Below are positions 11,997 through 23,976 of a stretch of DNA of 63,079 nucleotides, in pieces. Where the stretch lies: positions 1 to 63,079 of the forward strand of contig JAEUWP010000598.1 in NCBI GenBank assembly GCA_018524725.1, in the 5' to 3' direction. The DNA is from Podaxis mareebaensis (taxonomy: Eukaryota; Basidiomycota; Agaricomycetes; Agaricales; Agaricaceae). Numbering within the stretch: position 1 is the stretch's first letter; every line of letters starts with the position of its first letter. The notes beneath the pieces are model-generated. The model saw only the letters and a list, made by a program, of their open reading frames with translations. It did not search any database and had not been told where the DNA came from. The position numbers and the translations under genes are program-made.

Positions 11997-12169
11997 TAGC
12001 TGTCAAGGCTACGAGAATGCAAGATGAACGTGTTGGGTTGGGTCTGGAGATTCCTGTCTGGTATATAAAGTATCTATGCGTATGTCGCCAAAGCTGATTG
12101 TCTCAGTTATACAAGCACGCGTGTTTACAAGCCTCGAAGGTCCTCTAGAAGACCCGTACGCGACGGAGC

Positions 12170-13100
12170 GTTGGGGCGACGATGTCGGGTGCAAGACGAG
12201 GTGTTTGACTATCATCAGTTGTGGTACAGGAATTGCTGAGTGTTTTACGTGTAGCTTTCTATCTTGTCGCTTACAAATCAGAATATCGTGTAGAAGGACG
12301 GATCCTTTCTGTGTCAAAGTTTGACTCTAGTCATCACATCAATGTCAATCTGTCCGTGAAATTGTTATCGCACCAGTTGTATAAATTCGAAACGTTTTCG
12401 CACCATTACCGTATTCGAGCAAGTGAAGGAACGCATGCATAATCGGTAATGAAGGAGTGAAATATTACCGGAAAATGGTGAACCGCTGTAACTTTGCTGT
12501 ACCCACTTCGGGAAGAGAGACCCTCTTCTACCACCGCCAGCATCCACCACACAGGCTTTCTATTCTCTTCTCTATAGCCACCTTTTGTTACCAATGGCGC
12601 ACCACAATATCGATTTCTTTGCGAAAGCTGCCGTGGCCATTCAAGCAATGATTTCTACACTATCACCACATATCAAAGTATGTTATTTTGCATACGGAGA
12701 TGCCTATCTCGCGTATTCGTTGGGGTAGGGTCCACAAAGCTGTGGAGACGCTGTTAAATATTGTACTGCAGGCTGTAAACTGAGATGTGGCTTAGGGATA
12801 AGTGACTCTAAATCGGGGTGTCAACGTCGTTCTCTCGTGTTCGTTCCCCTACTCATAAACGCTAGGTCATTTCCTGATGCATTGCCTTCCTGGGCATGAA
12901 AATTATTCGCTCCCATATTCTTGCCAATCATCCTCTTTACAATCTGGAACCCTGGTGTCCATTTTCTCCTTCCAGCCTCCTTTCGGTTGGATCGACACCC
13001 TCCAAGAGAGCACAATGTGGAGATCGGAGGACGGCTAGCCGTGCGAGTGTTTATCCGTCATCCTCCTCCCACTAATCGGTTCATCGACAGCTCCGTCAAC
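12170..13100 (-). repeat. eroded repeat unit B2
   Basis: Diverged relative of B1 and B3. It shares GTGTTTGACTATCATCA with B3 at its left end, then AATGAAGGAGTG, CCACTTCGGGA, the AAGCTGCCGTGGC box, GTGGCTTAGGG and TCTCTCGTGTTC. The minus strand shows GNDLAFMSRGTNTRERR, comparable with B1 and B3, but stops follow it directly. A short plus frame (MAHHNIDFFAKAAVAIQAM) is also open but is not open in B3. Function and origin are unknown. Confidence 0.4.
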
Positions 13101-14069
13101 ACACCCAATTGCCTCGTTCATGAAACGACTTGGTGACTCGACAAAAGACACAACACAAATGCCTATTGGGCATTCATCAATTGTCGCAGTCCATATTAGG
13201 CAAGTAGTAGACCACTGCCTTAAAACCCCTCCTCGCTCCTCCTGCGACGTTCAATTTCAGTGCCTTTCCTTCTACTCAACTCTAGTCGAAGTATCATAAA
13301 TTGTAGATATTTTCTAAGTTTTTGATTTGTCCCTTAAACCCCGCTCAATCCGTCTCTTCAATTCAATTCATTTCTTGTTTTTCTGACTCGGTTTATTCTC
13401 TACGGACCATGTAGAATACAATGGATCTTGTCTGTGTAGTGTACACAGCCTGCAGATGCTTCGCACATAAATACGGCGCTGTAAATACCTAGGAAATCAT
13501 AAAATATTAGTTCTTTTCTTTTCTCATCCTTCTCCCTCTCTCATCATTCTCGCAGCAAGATCCATTTGCGTTCGTCGCTATCCAGTCTACCTTATCCTAA
13601 CTCTATGAGTCGACGCCCTAGCGTCAAACAGACGCTGGCGCGCTCGCATACTTACCCCTGTTTCCCCTCTTCACTTGTCCACCATTTTCTCTGACCCAGC
13701 GTCCCCAGCGTCAAGGTCCGCTTCTAGAATCAATGGTCCTTGTCGTGATCCAATCTATGGCCAATGCTACTTGCCTCGCCTTTTGTCTTGTTCACGGTTA
13801 TCTTGACCCAACTTCGACTTGTCAAGATTGTGAACACGCCATTCCGTAGACTTATTGTCCAATTGGATGTTATATGCAAGGAGAATGTATCATTCCTTCG
13901 CCATGAAACATGAACTCCGCGTATCGACTGTATTCAAGGACATATGGCTCGGACTTGAGCTGCAGACTCTTTCAAATAGTAGGAAATACACCCATTGGTC
14001 TGGCATATAGACGGCACTTTACAAAAAACATTGGATTTAGATAGCGAGTCCGACGAAACCATGTCTTTG
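13101..14069. other. intergenic, pyrimidine-rich
   Basis: No coding frame of note. The stretch 13200-13720 is rich in C/T runs. The right end holds the 3' UTR of P450 copy 3, which ends at 14070. Confidence 0.35.
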
Positions 14070-16258
14070 TCAATTACCCTCCACTTTGCTTCTTTTCCTG
14101 AACATCACCTTCGCTATTGGATTCGCGTTGACTGCTGTTTCGGAGACCAGGTTAGGCGGTCTCTCCATAGATTCATCTTCCAATTGGACATCATAGTTGA
14201 GGAGGATGTGAGCAAGAATAGTCTTGATTTCGCTAATCGCAAAGAACCGTCCAGGGCTGAGGCGTGTTATGAATCTCTGCACAGAATACGGGCACAATGC
14301 CAGATGAGAGACGTACCAGGGATGTGGGCCATACCCAAATACGATGTATTCAGGATTAATGGAAACCATTTGGTGTTTTGCAGTATCCAATCCTTCTTCC
14401 TCACCATCTTCCCGCATTTCGAAGAATCTGAATCCCTTGAAAGTATGTGCGTCCGGAAAAGACACCTATTTTACACATGTAGTCTATCAGTTCTCTGAAT
14501 GCGACAGCACGAACCTCGTCCTTGTGCATAGCATCATTAGCCACTGCGACAATAGTACCGGCAGGAATGAGCGTCCCATCGGAGAGAGTCCAGTCTTGTA
14601 AAACTTTATTAACCATCAGCACTAGCGTTCATGATAAGCACTCGACAATGATGTACAGAAGAAATATGGAACGTACTACCCCCAAAACTGTTCAGCCGTT
14701 GGGATTCCTTGAGGAAACTGTCAATCCTATGCATCTTTTGTACGGCGGCTTTGCTCCACCCATGCTCTGCGATGACTGATTCTGCTTCTCGGCGCATTTC
14801 GTTGACATACTCTGGGTGTATAGCGATGTCAAACAATGCTTGCGTAGTGGCCTGTTACCGACGAGTACGTTTCAAAAGAAAGACGGAGGGTGGCTAGATA
14901 GAACTCACCATCGTGGTAGTATGTATAGAACCGAAGTTGATGGTTAAGATGCGCATGACTATGTCCTCGACGGTACGGTTATAATCGTGTGGGGCATCCT
15001 CCAGCAACCAACTTATTAAATCGTTCTGTCCGCCGTATCAGAAAAAGTCCTAGCTTATCTGGACGTAGTACACTGACTGGCCTTCCAGGCCACTTAGGCC
15101 CATATTTTTTCTCCTTTTCAAGTCTTTCTTTGATTATTGGCCCGAGATAACTAGTCGCCTCTCTGATAGTTTTTGGTGCCTTTGTGAAATACTTTCCCGC
15201 TAGTCTGCTCGGTGACAATGATTCAGGATGATGCGTCGTGACGGGAAACTTATTTGAATACGTACGGTTTTAGGAGGTCTGGGAAAAAGTTGATAATCCT
15301 GCCGCTGGCAGCAATGTCAGTTGCAAATCTTTCGATGAGTGAGCGGTAACCAGGGTCGCGACCTGAAGGCCGGGGATGAGGAATATGTATAAACATAAAG
15401 GAATCATGACTTACACAGAGGAAGGCCGACGAAATATCGATTGGTGGCACGGCATACAATGTGTAAGAGGGTGTCGTATGCTGGAACCCCGAGCCAGTCT
15501 AGTATAGAGATCGATGATAGATTATATCAGCTTGAAGCTGTGTGGTATGCTTGAATTACTTGCCTTCCGTGAGCGGAATATATTCCTGGAATCCTGCCAG
15601 AATCTCATCCCTAAGCACATCATATCTGCCAGTCAAGTTGCGAGTGAAGGGAGAGCGAACGGTTGCAGTCTCATAGTAGTCGTCGTTGGGTCTTCGCCCG
15701 AGGGTATATTGAACATGCATAGTCTGTCATCGCCTTTCAAGCCTCTGCGATACAAGTGCATATGAGAGGTACTGACTTCCTCTACGCCATGCCTAAGGGA
15801 TATAACCTCGTCCGGGATCCCTTGGAATTCTTCTATTATCTTTGGCCCAGCGAGAAATACATACCACCTGGATATCGTGGCTATCTTGAATGGCCGGTTA
15901 CGGTACTAAATAAATCGCTCAGGTGAACATTGAACAGAAGGACGGAAGGTGAGAAGCTGGAGCCACCAACCCACCTGATTATATCCTTCTTGGATGAGTT
16001 CCATCCCGTTCCGCATCCATTTGAACGCGGTGATGTAGGAAGTTAGAGTGCCCGAATAGCCAACGGTTGGAATGGCATTCAGCTGAGGGATAAAGGATAC
16101 ATCAGTGGACGGGCATATACGAAATGAAGGAACCAGCGTACTGGTGATTTCTTCGCCTGTACATACTTCGTCACTGCATACAGGAACAAAGGAAAAGCGG
16201 CTATGTAGCTGCCCACGGTCCAGATGTTCAGCTTGTCAGGAGACAACGTTATGCTCAT
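14070..16258 (-). CDS. Cytochrome P450 monooxygenase, copy 3
   Basis: Same family and exon plan as copies 1, 2 and 4. The start at 16258 gives an anchor containing YIAAFPLFLYAVTKYVQAKK. Later exons show LNAIPTVGYSGTLTSYITA, YRNRPFKIATISRW, GLPLC, LGPIIKERLEKEKKYGPKW, an I-helix near NFGSIHTTTM, ExxR in FLKESQRLN and a PERF-like DAHTFKGFRF. The heme loop is FGYGPHPC|PGRFFA: the usual GRHAC of its sisters is GPHPC, but the Phe, the Cys and the flanking Gly residues are kept. It ends RKRSKVEGN* at 14070. By eye it is closer to copy 5 in the C-terminal half than copies 1, 2 and 4 are. No frame damage seen; substrate unknown. Confidence 0.85.
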
Positions 16259-17058
16259 TGTGCCCCGAAGATATTGTCAGAGGGTCCTGAGAGAGATAGT
16301 ATCAGTCATATATGAATGGGGTATTGGTCAACGCTTTTATGAGGATCCACCGTAATCTGAGAGAACCGTTGAGATTCATTACCATCTCCTGTGTCTAGGG
16401 GGACCACAAGCGTTTGCATTCCTACCGTCAGGCTTAGCCGGTACGAGTACTGCGTTCATCGAGTAGCTGGCCAGGATGGAGATCTAACAGAGTTTCTGCA
16501 AGGCACATGGAGCGGGAGAGCGCGGGCATTCCGAGGACAGGGTTTCGCTTGGCCATAAGAATCTGGGGGCATTGAAGAGACAGGCGATCAGAGCTCTGAA
16601 AAAAAGGATGGTACTTCTTGCAAGTGTCCATCGGAGATACATCCATATGGAATAGAGACGGGAGCTAGGGGCCTTGACATGAACGTAACTAATCCAAACT
16701 GAGGTTTCTCAACTGCTCAGTTATTCTAAGTGAGGCACGCAACGCTGGCCCAGGAATTCAAATTTGGTAGTCCAGGGTAAATTGACTGGCAAGAATACCG
16801 GAGAAGGCGTTCCCAGTTGTATCGGCAACTACACTACAGCAAGCTTCGTGGAGGAGAGGGGAAGAGTCGTCGATTTCATGCCATTCCTAAGGCCTTTGAA
16901 TGCGTGATATTTGCTTGAGCAATACACTGATGTTGTTGCATTAGTTTGTTGTCATTAGTCGCGCTCAAATCATTCTGCAGCACCCTCCCAAAATCGATTA
17001 TGGTTTCAGTCTGGTGTATACAAGACATGTGTGGCCAACGCATAAATGACTCCTCGGA
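16259..17058. other. intergenic between P450 copies 3 and 4
   Basis: No coding frame stands out. The left part should be the promoter of copy 3 and the right part the 3' UTR of copy 4. I saw no clear match to the duplicated upstream blocks of copies 1 and 4. Confidence 0.35.
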
Positions 17059-19199
17059 TTAAACAGTTCTCTTCCTGAACATCACCCTTGCCTCCGGGTT
17101 AGGGATGACTGATGTCTCGAAACAGACATTGGGAGGACGTTCGAGGGACCCATTCTCGAGCTGAACATCGTAATGAAGAAGAATATATGTAAATATCGCC
17201 TTAAAACTATTGACAGCAAGGAATCGTCCAGGACTTTAATGGACAACGCGTAAGTCACTGTCCCAGAGAATAACCTGGACCAAATACTTACCAGGCATGC
17301 CGACCGTGGCCGAAGATAATGTGATCAGTGTTCAAAGTGAACAACTGGTGTTTGATGGGATCCAACTCATCGTCTCCATCACGCATCTCTGCAAACCTAA
17401 AGCCCTTGAACGTTTCTGCATCCTGGAACAAAGACTGTACGGAGCGTCATCTGGGCCGTGTTGAGAAGGACAAGGACGAGCGAACAAACCTCCGATTTGC
17501 TCATTGCTTCAGCAGCAATTGCGACGTAAGTACCCGGTGGAAGGACGGTACCATCAGAAAGGGTGCAATTCTTCCGTGCTTTGCGTGCCATCACGACTGA
17601 ACCAAGAAAAAATAGTGAGGGCCACCAACAGAAAAATGGATGAATAAACTGACGGCTCAGGGCGCCATTCAGCCTATGAGATTCTTTCAAAAAGCTGTCA
17701 ACCTTGCGTAATCTTTGGATAGCAAGCTTGGTCCACCCCTGTTCTGCAATCATGGTCTCCGCTTCCTCGCGCAACTCGCTCACATATTCTGGGTGAATGG
17801 CTAGGTCATAAATCCCCTGAGTGAGTGACTGTCAAGGCCTTTAGCTTAGGGTTGTAGCGTGACACGGGTGTATAACGAACCATCGTGCTGAAGTGAATAG
17901 ATCCGAAGTTAATTAACAAGATTCGTGTAACTATATCTCGTGCCGTGAGATGATAATCATGTGTGGCGGTTTCCATCAACCAGGTGATGAGGTCGTTCTG
18001 CAGGATTAATGCGTCAAACTCAAATTCATGCTTCACATTACTTAGACCTCACTGGCTGATCATCAGCATTGCCTTTGATACGTGCGAGTCTTTCTTCCAC
18101 TACGGAATCAAGGTAGTGATGACCTAATTCAAGGCTTTTCACGGCCGTGTTGAAGTATCTGCCTACAATGCTGCAAGGCGCTTAAACCAACGAACAAGGG
18201 GAACGGAGATAGCATGCTTACGGCTTAAGAAAGTCAGGGAAGAAAGTAATGATCTTGACGGTTGTAGCCACATCGACCCCGAGTTGTTCGGCAACAGCAA
18301 GGTAACCAGATTCACGGCCTGAGAGTCTTGAATATGAAAAAATAACTCATGGACAAGATACTCACACAGAGGAAACCCGATGAGATACCGGTTGATGGTG
18401 CGAGTGACGACACGCAAGAACGTATCATACGCAGGAACTGATACCCAGTCTAGTACCATGTCAATGTGGAGGAAACTGAAACCACATGTAGGAGCGGCAA
18501 AAACCTTCGCTTTGGGGAACAAGGTCCTTGAATGATTCAACAATTTCGTCTTTGATATTATTAAACTCAATAAGTATGTTGCGTGTGAGCTGGTTGCGGA
18601 TGGTTGTTAGATGATGAGGGTGAGTGTTCAACTCAGATCCGAAAGTATATTTATCTTGAGATTGCTACGTAACATTTCAATGGCGGCCGATAATCACAAC
18701 AAAACCACTTGCCTCTGCGAAGGCGTCCTCGAAGGACAGAACGTCATCTTGAGCCCCGCTCACATCTTTAACAAGCTGTGGTCCACTCAAGACGACTACC
18801 CATTTTGATATTGTAGCGACCTTGAAGGGTCTATCTGGGTACTGACGTGAGATAGTGAGGAATGGGCAGCACCTTGGATGTAACGGTTGTGGCTTACTTT
18901 CTTATAGCCTTCCAGAATCAGATCTCTTCCATGGGACATCCACCGTATCGCGGTGATATAGGAGGTCAGAACACCTGAATGGCCGACGGTAGGAATGGCG
19001 TTCAACTGCGCCATGATATGAGATATGTGCAGTTAGTTGTTACAAGCGGATCCAGAAAGTCGAAAATACACACGGGGGATTTCCTCGCTTCAATATACTT
19101 CAACACAGTCCAGGCGACGGTAGCGATACTGAGAAGATAAATGACCACGGAAGGCATGTCTTTGCCAGGAATAAGAGGGTGAATTGACAACATTGCCAT
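17059..19199 (-). CDS. Cytochrome P450 monooxygenase, copy 4
   Basis: Closest paralogue of copy 1 by eye, both in coding exons and in the 5' flank. The start at 19199 gives MAMLSIHPL, then the anchor MPSVVIYLLSIATVAWTVLK and YIEARKSP. Further blocks are LNAIPTVGHSGVLTSYITA, YPDRPFKVATISKW, LNTHPHHLTTIRNQLTRNI, an I-helix near NFGSIHFSTM, ExxR in FLKESHRLN, PERF-like DAETFKGFRF and heme loop FGHGRHAC|PGRFLAVN, again with the Cys codon split by an intron. It ends MFRKRTV* at 17059. All introns are GT..AG and no stop was found in the spliced frame. Likely ER-bound and reductase-dependent, as for the family; substrate unknown. Confidence 0.87.
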
Positions 19200-20254
19200 C
19201 GCGGATGTCGTCAGTTACTGGTTTATCGGAGGATGAAACTATCCAAGTACCCCATAGATCCATTAAAAGGTCCCCTAAAACCCTCTCAGCGGGACGAACG
19301 ATGGCCCGACGCCCAAACAGTCCAACTCAGGTTTACGGCCCGTCCCTGAACTAGCGACCTAGCAACTGACCTGCAGCCACACAGAAATCCGTAACTGCTG
19401 TACAAACCAATCGTGTCGATACCACAACCTTGTTTATGTTACGTGTGTGCATTACCAGCACTGAACCTGCGACCTTGCTCCAGCACAGAGTGTTTGTAGC
19501 GAAGTCTCAGCTCGAGTACAGAACTACAAGCAGGTATGCGTTAGCCGTCGTTTCACATATTGATTCCGGGGCACAACACCTTCAGGGCTAGCACTTCTTA
19601 GGTTAGCCGTGTAATCGCATGGCGTAGTCCTCACAAGTGATGCAAGTGTAACACAGAGTCACGTCAACCCACGACGACTGCACGTGTTTGTGATTCCGTC
19701 CGAAGCCTTCGGCAAGCAAACGAAGTGCTGTTCAAATCCACTGGGCATAGTCCGACACTGCTATAGCTTAGCCTAGGTCTCTGCGCGCCATCCCGACAAT
19801 GGAGGTTCTTCTACAAACATTCTGCCCTTGACACTTGCATCAGAAGAGCAGAAACGCCTTCTTGATGAGGCTGGCACAGGAATTGAGACCCTCAGTGACA
19901 GTTGCTGTATAAACCCACGTCTACTCTCCTGAAGTCCTGTGGATATACAAGGTGAATGAACCAGAGGGTCTTTATAGAACACCATCGGCTAAATTATGGG
20001 CAATCGAAGAAGAGAATGTAGAGCTAAGTTGATCGAAACAATCACACACACAGTAGTTAACGTGGTCTGCATTTTCAAACCAATCGGGTGGACTAAACAA
20101 GCTCACGGCTGTTCATGTCGCAAGCCTCTTCGCTTCGAAATAAATAAAGGCAATGTAGGTAATATTCCGGCCTCAGATAGCGGATTGGAGCTTGGAAGTT
20201 TCAGAGTCGCCAAATGCCGCAATCCGATAGCCAACTCGAGTGCCCACCGAATGG
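19200..20254 (-). promoter_or_regulatory. upstream region of P450 copy 4, homologous to that of copy 1
   Basis: About 19200-19900 matches 3045-3700 in front of copy 1 by eye (see that entry). From about 19900 to 20254 no match to copy 1 is visible and no P450 exon is present, although the block that follows resembles the promoter of P450 copy 2. Confidence 0.4.
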
Positions 20255-20870
20255 CGTCATGGTGACTCGTTCTGAGCCCCACGCTCTCTAGGATAGCTAC
20301 GTTGCGTCTTAAATCAAGGCTCAAACAGCACCTGGCTACACCGAATGCAGAAATCACAAACGGGGCGGGATGATGAAGAGTGCCTCGGAGGCGTTTTCGC
20401 AGCCAAAGGGCATGAGTTGCCGATCATCACATATGGTTCTGCATTCCTGCTTGTGCCTCGTACTGTGGTATTTATAGGAAAGTGGCAAAGACAAACAAGG
20501 GTGCTCAGACCCTGCGAGGGGGGATAATCTAACCCTATTGTAGTCTACTCAAGCCTCTGTGCTTCACGATGGAAGGTTACCGGCTCCGAGATAACGGAAG
20601 GCTGGTGATCTTGGCAGGAATCTCGTGTGTTGAATGGAACGAGGACTTACAAGAAACGGAATGGTATGACAACTGTCTTTTGTAACTTGTTCCGAACGTC
20701 AGAGGTCTTGGTTCAACCGTTGCACCTTGAGTAATGGATCCTTGGATCGAGTAGCGTGCCTTTCTTGAATATGGTCAGATCTTTTCTCCCGATTCAAGTC
20801 GGACACCGACGCTATTCCAAACTTCAACACTTGAAAGACATTCCGTGAAACCATTTTCTAATTAAACACC
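20255..20870. repeat. orphan copy of the P450 copy 2 upstream block
   Basis: Diverged but recognisable copy of 6225-6950. There the block lies directly upstream of P450 copy 2; here no P450 follows it on the minus strand until copy 4, more than 1 kb away. The simplest reading is that a two-gene block (copy 1-like plus copy 2-like) was duplicated and that the second P450 was later lost at this site. Alignment was by eye and patchy. Confidence 0.4.
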
Positions 20871-21129
20871 AGACGGAGAATTTTCCGAGGCGCACATAAC
20901 TTCCAGGTCCTAATTTCTGGCATATGAAATTAGTGAGTGGTGGATCTAAGGTGCAAACTCAGATTGGCCCAGGACAAATACAACTTATGCCCTCTAAGGC
21001 CGCCCTTGCCGCCGATGAGTCATTTGAACGTCCTCTGAAGGTGGCGCCAAGGGTGACCTTGGGGGACGTACTCTAGTGCATATGGCTAAAAGAAAAAGGA
21101 CAGATATATTGGAGTCGTAACCATCTTAG

Positions 21130-22190
21130 AGGGCCGGTGCAACGGTAGTGGGTGCAAGTCAAGATGTTTGACTATCATCAGGCGCCATGTTCGGGAATGG
21201 GAGGCATTGTCAAACGCCTTTTCGTTTGGAATCCCTATCTTATCCCTTACACGCTTCGTGCGTATTTTTCAGTAAATATCAGCGTGGATGCTGAAATACT
21301 GTGCAGAAGGATAAAGCATTTCCGTGTCCGTAGATTGTTCTTACAGCTACTTTATCACACTAGCTTGATAAAATTGAAGGGTTTCTTTTCTATATCTACC
21401 GAAATTCAAGAAATCAAAGGAGTGGGCGATGGCTGGAAATGAAGGAGTGGAATTTTGTATGTAGGAAACAAATATCAAAGCAAATGGGTCGCTGCAACCA
21501 CTTCGGGATGAGCCGACTCTCCCCTTCTTCCCACCGCCACCAACACCCATGGCAGGCTTTCTACACCATTCATTTTAATCCTCGTCTTCATATCAATGAT
21601 ACTATAATAATGGCTCCTGGCGCGGAGCCGCCGTGGCTGTTCGATCAACGATCTCTGTACCATCGTCAATGCTTCGAAATATGAACCCTTGGGCGCAGAA
21701 ATGTTCACTTCATATGCTGGTACGGGATAATATCTGCGAAGCGGTGAATACACTGTTGAATCTTGCGATACAGGGTGGCGAACAAGACGTGGCTTAGGGG
21801 GAAGGGAGCGAAAATTGTCCAATAACTCAAGAATTGGTGCGCAAATCTCGTTCTCTCGTGCTTGCTCTTCGGCCCATGAGGATTAGATCGTTCGCCTGTG
21901 CCTTGGCTTTCTGGATGCGAATATCGGTGGCTTCCCTGGCCTTCCCAGTCCTTCCCTCCGCATCCTGGAGTGGGCAGTCGTCTCCTTATCCCCTTGCAAA
22001 AATAACTGTTTTCATCCTCCGTGTCGTGGCTTTGTTGAATGTATTCGACACCCTGAAGCTGCGGGGAGCCCTTGCCCACACACCAACGATCAAGTAGCCT
22101 CCTATTGGGTGGTCGCTCAAATCTGGACCTGAGGACCTTGGCCGACTGTCGGTTTTTCTACCTGTGAAGAAACCCGCTCTTTGAACCTGC
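21130..22190 (-). repeat. eroded repeat unit B3
   Basis: Third and longest of the B units. The left end shares GATGTTTGACTATCATCA with B2, then AATGAAGGAGTGGAAT, CCACTTCGGGATGAGCCGAC, GTGGCTTAGGG and TTCTCTCGTGCTTG. On the minus strand a long frame reads EEQARENEICAPILELLDNF and, much later, SYFEALTMVQRSLIEQP. An adjacent frame reads ANDLILMGRRASTRERD, the block shared with B1 and B2. The two frames would need a shift or an intron to join. The least damaged B unit, but not called as a gene. Confidence 0.4.
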
Positions 22191-23570
22191 ACGTGTCATC
22201 GTTGTGGCCAAACCATGGTACGTTCCCTCAAATCTCATTACTATCACTCGTTGACCTAACCTGCGGAATTCCCTTCAGTGGAGTCCAATAACAAAGTGGC
22301 CAGGACCAAGTACGTGTGTTTCCTCCTTCCCGCCCTGCGCAACATCTAACCTAGATATATCTCAACGAACAGGATCATCTCCCGCTCACCCTCATATGCA
22401 CTCTCCGATATACAACTGCGAATTCCATGACTACTACATCGCCCGAGCATGGTGTTGTTTTGCCCCTTGCAGACATACCTTTATCTGCGTCTCTCATAGA
22501 AGAGAGTGCCCTCAGTGAACGTGGGTGGCATCATCTTGTCTGAGCCTGCCCGAGTGGGAATAAATGAAGGCTTCTCAGTTCTAAGGGAGGGTGCGTTGTT
22601 GGGAAGGCTGAAGTCGTTGATGAAGGCACCGTGTCGCGTAGTAAACATAGAAACATAGTTGTCAGTCATCACCCGCCTTATGCATGCTTCTTGCTATAGT
22701 CCGATGTCATGATTGTGGTCCACTGCGCTTTGCATCTGTAACATGATGCCCGTTCCAGCCCAGTTCTGTTCGTCTCGCGGTTCGAGCATGTTATTCTTAC
22801 ACCACTGATCACCCCACTATATCAGAACTGCTTTCGCCATATGGATCGAAATGGTCGTGGACACTGCTTTCCTCGTAGTGACTTCGCCCCTTCGTTGAGC
22901 ATCCTCAAGCAGTGGAAGGTAGAGGTCTTCACGGTCGAAGCTCTTTGTCTTACCCATGTCTATCCTGATCTGACCCCTGGTACATCCAAGCTTCTGATGT
23001 GCCTTGGCTTCCAAGTAGATGAACATGAAGGTCCTGCATTTGATGAAAGACATTATTACCAGTGCTGCAAAATCATGGAGACTTTCCTAAATTACACTCC
23101 CTCACTTTGATGCTGTATTAGTTATCACTATTCCTGGCACAGACAGGAAAAGAGTAGCTATCTCGTTCCTACTATTGTGGAGTTGTGGGAAGGGAGAAAC
23201 TATATGTAACTAGCTCTTACATGATGTGGTGTAGAAGCAGGGTTGGAAGGAACCCTGCTAAGCTTCTCTTACGAAGGCATAGAGGAATCAAAAAATGGAG
23301 TGATTAGCCCCAAGTATTAGATGGCTTAGAGATGATTTCGCAACATCATACTCTGAATGATTTCACTGCATTGTTTCAATCATGTGGCTAGATTGTGGAG
23401 CATTAGGGCACTTTACCTAGATTGTAATACATGTTTTCACTTGACGAGGTCTGGCCACACCTCACATGTGGGGAGCTCACAAGAATGTCGGGTAAATCAG
23501 TCAAGGTTGACCCATGCTAGACCAGCTTAATTATATGGTGGTCAGGTGGTCAGACACCAACTCTGAACGC
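22191..23570. other. unassigned, with two short minus-strand frames
   Basis: Two minus-strand frames look mildly protein-like. 22481-22672 contains NYVSMFTTRHGAFINDFSLP and 22817-23053 contains KTKSFDREDLYLPLLEDAQR. They could be parts of one decayed gene or of a transposon. No domain was recognised and the plus-strand frame at 22841-23110 competes. Base composition shifts to CpG-poor at about 23.1 kb. Confidence 0.25.
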
Positions 23571-23706
23571 GATCATCAGTGCAATGGTAAGATGTAACAG
23601 TTCTTTGGAACATGATCATCAGTGCAATGGTAAGATGTAACAGTTCTTTGGAACATGATCATCAGTACAATGGTAAGATGTAACAGTCCTTTGGAACATG
23701 ATCATC
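23571..23706. repeat. 43-bp tandem repeat, three full units
   Basis: Units start at 23571, 23614 and 23657 with GATCATCAGT, and a partial fourth begins at 23700 (GATCATC). Each unit contains CAATGGTAAGATGTAACAG, then TTTGGAACAT. The third unit has two base changes. Period is exactly 43 in each step. No coding frame is implied. Confidence 0.95.
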
Positions 23707-23976
23707 TTATGATGAACACTGGCAAAATTAGTTTCATTTCTATCTTCCAGAAGCTGATAATCATGTTATACAGAATGACCTGCTGCCCCAATCCCCCAAG
23801 GAGTTGTGCTATCATGATGATTGATTGTCTTTCTGGTGCCATTATTAGATGATGAACACAGTGATCAGAATTTGGATGCCCATATAACATCTACTTGGCT
23901 TCATGGCACTGCCTCTCTATACCTCCCCCCCACCCTGAGTTTGGCTTGACACAGCTTCTTAACTGCTTTGTGACAA

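Noticed and set aside
17328..17600. plus-strand frames antisense to the P450 exons
   Set aside because: They are shadows of the minus-strand exons. The minus frames carry the P450 motifs and splice signals.
21705..21990. pheromone-precursor-like reading of the TRERD block in B3
   Set aside because: No C-terminal CaaX motif follows and no pheromone receptor is nearby.
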